DNA of 64,000 nt from Corynebacterium jeikeium (GTDB lineage: Bacteria; Actinomycetota; Actinomycetes; Mycobacteriales; Mycobacteriaceae). The stretch spans positions 44,249 through 108,248 of the forward strand of contig NZ_JFCH01000025.1 in NCBI RefSeq assembly GCF_000738175.1. Reading direction: 5' to 3'. This document shows, piece by piece, positions 61,961 through 64,000 of the stretch. The position numbers were made by a program, and so were the translations under genes. Positions within the stretch are counted from its first letter, which is position 1, and each line of letters opens with the position of its first letter. The notes beneath the pieces were generated by a model, which saw only the letters and a program-made list of their open reading frames with translations, was not told the origin of the DNA and did not search any database.

Positions 61961-63169
61961 CTACCCCTCCGTGTTCCCGGCCTTCCAGGTCTTCCACGGG
62001 ATGTTCCAGTCGCCCAGGCCGTCGGAGCCATTCAGGGTCTCGCCCTGCGTGTTCTTCACCTCAACGATGTCGCCGCGCTTCATGTTATTAAACACCCAGG
62101 CGGCATTCTCCACACTCACGTTGATGCAGCCATGCGAAGTGTTGGTGTTGCCCTGCGCGTACACGCTCCACGGCGCGGCGTGGATGTAAATGCCGGAGTA
62201 GCTCATCTGCGTCGCGTACTGCACGTCCGTCACGTACGAGCCCGCGCCCGTCAGGCCGAACGTCGAAGAGTCCATGGTCAGTGTCTCGAACTGGTCGCCG
62301 ATGATGTACTTGCCGTTCGGCGTGGGGTACTGGTAATCCCGCCCCAGGGAAACCGGCATGGTCTGCACGGTCTTGCCGTTCTTCTTGATGGTCATCATCT
62401 TGGTGCTGTCGTCCACTACGGCACGCATCGCGTCGCCGATAGTGAACTTCGCGCTGCGGTCTTCGCCGCCGTAGACGCCTTCGCCAATCTTCGTGCCGTA
62501 CAGATCGGCCTTCACGCTGACCTTGGTGCCGGGCTTCCAGTACTTCTCTGGGCGCCAGCGCACCTCCTGGGCTGTGATCCAGTAGAAGGCACCTTCCACC
62601 TTCGGCGTGGTCTCCACGGTGATGGCATCTTCCACTGCCTTGCGGTCTTCCACGGGGGCGTCAAAACGAAGAGAGATGGTTTGGCCGATGCCCACGGTCG
62701 AGCCGTCGAGCGGGGCGAGGGCACCGTTGAGCGTCATGCCGGGGGTCATGGTGGTGAAGGTCTGCTCGAGCTTCTGGTCGCCGGACTTCGCGGTGAGGGT
62801 GTAGGTGCGCGAGTAGCCGAGCTTGGTGGGGACGGTCCACTCGGTCTTGTCCTCGTTGAACTTACCCTTGACTTCCTCACCTGCGTCGTTGGTCAGCGAG
62901 ACCTTGTCGATCTTCTTGTCGCCCTTGACCTGCACGTGCTCGGTGACGTCGACCTCGGTGTCGCCGTCCTTCACGTTGGAGGTCAGCTTGTTTTCTTCCT
63001 TCTTCTCTTCGCCCTCGCCGTTCTCGCCGGTTGAGGCATTAGAGCTGATCTGCGGGTCGTCGCTGTCGCGGTCGATTGTGCACGATGCGGTGAAGGTAAC
63101 TAGGGCGATACTTAGTGACGCCGCAGTGATCCGTGAGAAGGTTTGTCCGAAAACCTTGGTGTTGCGCAA
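61961..63169 (-). CDS. L,D-transpeptidase lipoprotein (LdtMt2-like)
   Basis: About 402 aa. A signal sequence and lipobox TASC at about residue 30 are followed by an acidic linker, two Ig-like domains (about 70-240) and a YkuD catalytic domain with YIHAAPW and SHGCINVSVENA (catalytic Cys), ending with a C-terminal Trp-rich tail. It forms 3-3 cross-links in peptidoglycan. Position matches Mtb Rv2518c. The start seems to be TTG 63169, with GGAG 6 nt upstream; another TTG at 63181 has none. Confidence 0.9.
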   Translation of the reverse strand: MRNTKVFGQTFSRITAASLSIALVTFTASCTIDRDSDDPQISSNASTGENGEGEEKKEENKLTSNVKDGDTEVDVTEHVQVKGDKKIDKVSLTNDAGEEVKGKFNEDKTEWTVPTKLGYSRTYTLTAKSGDQKLEQTFTTMTPGMTLNGALAPLDGSTVGIGQTISLRFDAPVEDRKAVEDAITVETTPKVEGAFYWITAQEVRWRPEKYWKPGTKVSVKADLYGTKIGEGVYGGEDRSAKFTIGDAMRAVVDDSTKMMTIKKNGKTVQTMPVSLGRDYQYPTPNGKYIIGDQFETLTMDSSTFGLTGAGSYVTDVQYATQMSYSGIYIHAAPWSVYAQGNTNTSHGCINVSVENAAWVFNNMKRGDIVEVKNTQGETLNGSDGLGDWNIPWKTWKAGNTEG

Positions 63170-63552
63170 GACTAACTCCAAGAAAGGGAAAGGTGTGTGT
63201 AAGAAAAGTGACTGTCCTAAACCTTAACGCTTGGCTGCAGTGGAGCGTTAGTCATTTCGGCGGGTTCCAGCAGTTCGTAGCGTAAACGTTATAAACGGCG
63301 ACCGGGTTTACGGTGAATGACTCGGTGAGGTCAGCGGCGTGGGGTGCACTTGCGGAGCATGGGGCGTGCATGCGGGACGTCCGTGCGGGGCGCGTGCGAA
63401 GCATGAGGGGCGTATACGAAGCACCGGGGCGTGCGCATAAGCCCTGAACTCACACATCAATTTACCCGCCCTGACCAGGCGATTTGTATTGTTAGGCCAT
63501 CTGGGTATAAAGTTTTCCACGTTGCCGAGGCGCACAGCGCTTCGAATAACGC
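63170..63552. other. 383-bp intergenic region between the L,D-transpeptidase gene and tRNA-Lys
   Basis: Contains the divergent promoter area of the transpeptidase, a GC-rich degenerate repeat block (63354-63436) and a tRNA promoter: TTGTAT (63484-63489), 16 bp, TATAAA (63506-63511). I see no gene. Confidence 0.6.
63354..63436. repeat. degenerate tandem repeats of about 20 bp
   Basis: Three to four units with core GRAGCAY-GGGGCGTGC: 63354-63373, 63398-63417 and 63418-63436, with a more divergent unit (63375-63397) between. Not coding in any convincing frame. Confidence 0.5.
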
Positions 63553-63625
<73 letters not shown>

Positions 63626-63631
63626 CATTTT

Positions 63632-63675
63632 AACCCTCGTTCGCTTGGAATCTTACCGAGCGGGCGAGGGTTTTA
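63632..63675 (+). terminator. terminator of tRNA-Lys
   Basis: AACCCTCG (63632-63639) pairs with CGAGGGTT (63665-63672), with more pairing (CGCT/AGCG) inside, then TTTTACTTTC. Confidence 0.85.
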
Positions 63676-63748
63676 CTTTCGCTTCATCAGCTTCAACGGC
63701 CGCGCGGGTTAAGTAAAGAAAAGTGTGTCTTTTCCGGGCGTGTTGCGG

Positions 63749-64000
63749 TTATTTGATCCAGCCTTTTTGGATGCCGAGGTTGTGTTGGTAGCTGGTGTCG
63801 ATGGCGGTGTCGTATTCTGCTGGTGCACCGATGTCATTGGTAGTGGCTGTGGTGTTGTGGGTGATCAGGTCTGTTGCTGTGGAAAGTGCGTCTTGACCCC
63901 ATCGTTGGTCCCTGGCGATCTTGACCGGATCGTCAGGGACTTCTGTATGTAGATACAGCCACCAATCCATCACTGTGCGTTGATGCGGTAGTGATAGTCC
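63749..64000 (-). mobile_element. 3' end of a probable transposase gene (continues past the window)
   Basis: An open minus-strand frame from the right edge to TAA gives 83 residues. LSLPHQRTVMDWWLYLHTE and PVKIARDQRWGQDAL look like the C-terminus of actinobacterial IS transposases (IS1249/IS256-like), from memory only. The stretch to about 63705 with AT-rich TTAAGTAAAGAAAAG may hold the IS end. The gene could also be an intact IS copy, since its 5' part is not visible. Confidence 0.5.

Overview
The window reads as chromosomal DNA of a high-GC Corynebacterium. The evidence is gene content and order: a GpgP-type phosphatase beside rsfS and nadD, a probable mycolate-maturing reductase beside orn, clpP1-clpP2-clpX, an Rv2466c-type mycothiol-linked DsbA protein, ObgE-ProB, DtxR-type boxes and a ClgR box. 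The order closely follows what I remember of Mycobacterium tuberculosis around Rv2404c-Rv2421c, Rv2457c-Rv2478c and Rv2509-Rv2518c. A jeikeium/urealyticum-like species is plausible, but that is inference. Almost everything is core genome; the only clearly mobile DNA is a probable transposase 3' end at the right edge.

Layout. 1-3.3 kb: oxidoreductase tail, lipoprotein, small membrane protein, FUSC transporter. 3.3-8.7 kb: lepA, a PemK/MazF-like protein, rpsT, an ADP-ribosylglycohydrolase, holA. 8.7-14.7 kb: one long minus-strand run nadD-rsfS-gpgP-degV-comEA-comEC(-holA). 14.8-20.6 kb: YwiC-like protein, proA, DoxX-like protein, proB, obgE. 20.7-24 kb: a siderophore ABC importer operon behind two DtxR-type boxes. 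24-28 kb: rpmA, rplU and a large RNase E/G. 28-38 kb: a membrane/winged-helix protein, ndk, a Tat-exported amidase, DUF4233-folC-valS, an esterase, mdh. 38-43.4 kb: TetR-like regulator, clpX, clpP2, clpP1, tig. 43.7-53.5 kb: tRNA-Pro, tRNA-Gly, a tiny HTH protein, rpiB, DsbA-like protein, pepN, glbO, TSUP permease, a conserved hypothetical, thioesterase, ettA, ssb. 53.6-64 kb: CopD-CtaG fusion, tRNA-Arg, an acidic hypothetical, CPBP protease, cmrA, orn, tRNA-His, flavin reductase, copper chaperone, crtB, L,D-transpeptidase, tRNA-Lys, IS end.

Functional themes are translation and ribosome quality control (LepA, EttA, RsfS, ObgE, Tig, ClpXP, RNase E/G, S20/L21/L27, ValS, five tRNAs), envelope building (CmrA, L,D-transpeptidase, amidase, GpgP), proline synthesis, iron and copper handling, and a ComEA/ComEC pair.

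The most unusual signal is not a gene. The 7-mer GGCGTCA occurs at least 32 times, evenly on both strands, in coding DNA in several frames and between genes, and is usually followed by an A-rich tail (consensus about GGCGTCA-N2-AAGAAAA). The composition-matched word GCCGTCA occurs roughly 10 times. This looks like a dispersed recognition sequence. Other features of note are many leaderless-type starts (a TANNNT box ending 6-8 nt before the start codon), two intergenic DnaA-box pairs, a 24-bp inverted repeat with a nested palindrome before crtB, and lysine/alanine tails on trigger factor and in RNase E/G. All counts were made by eye.
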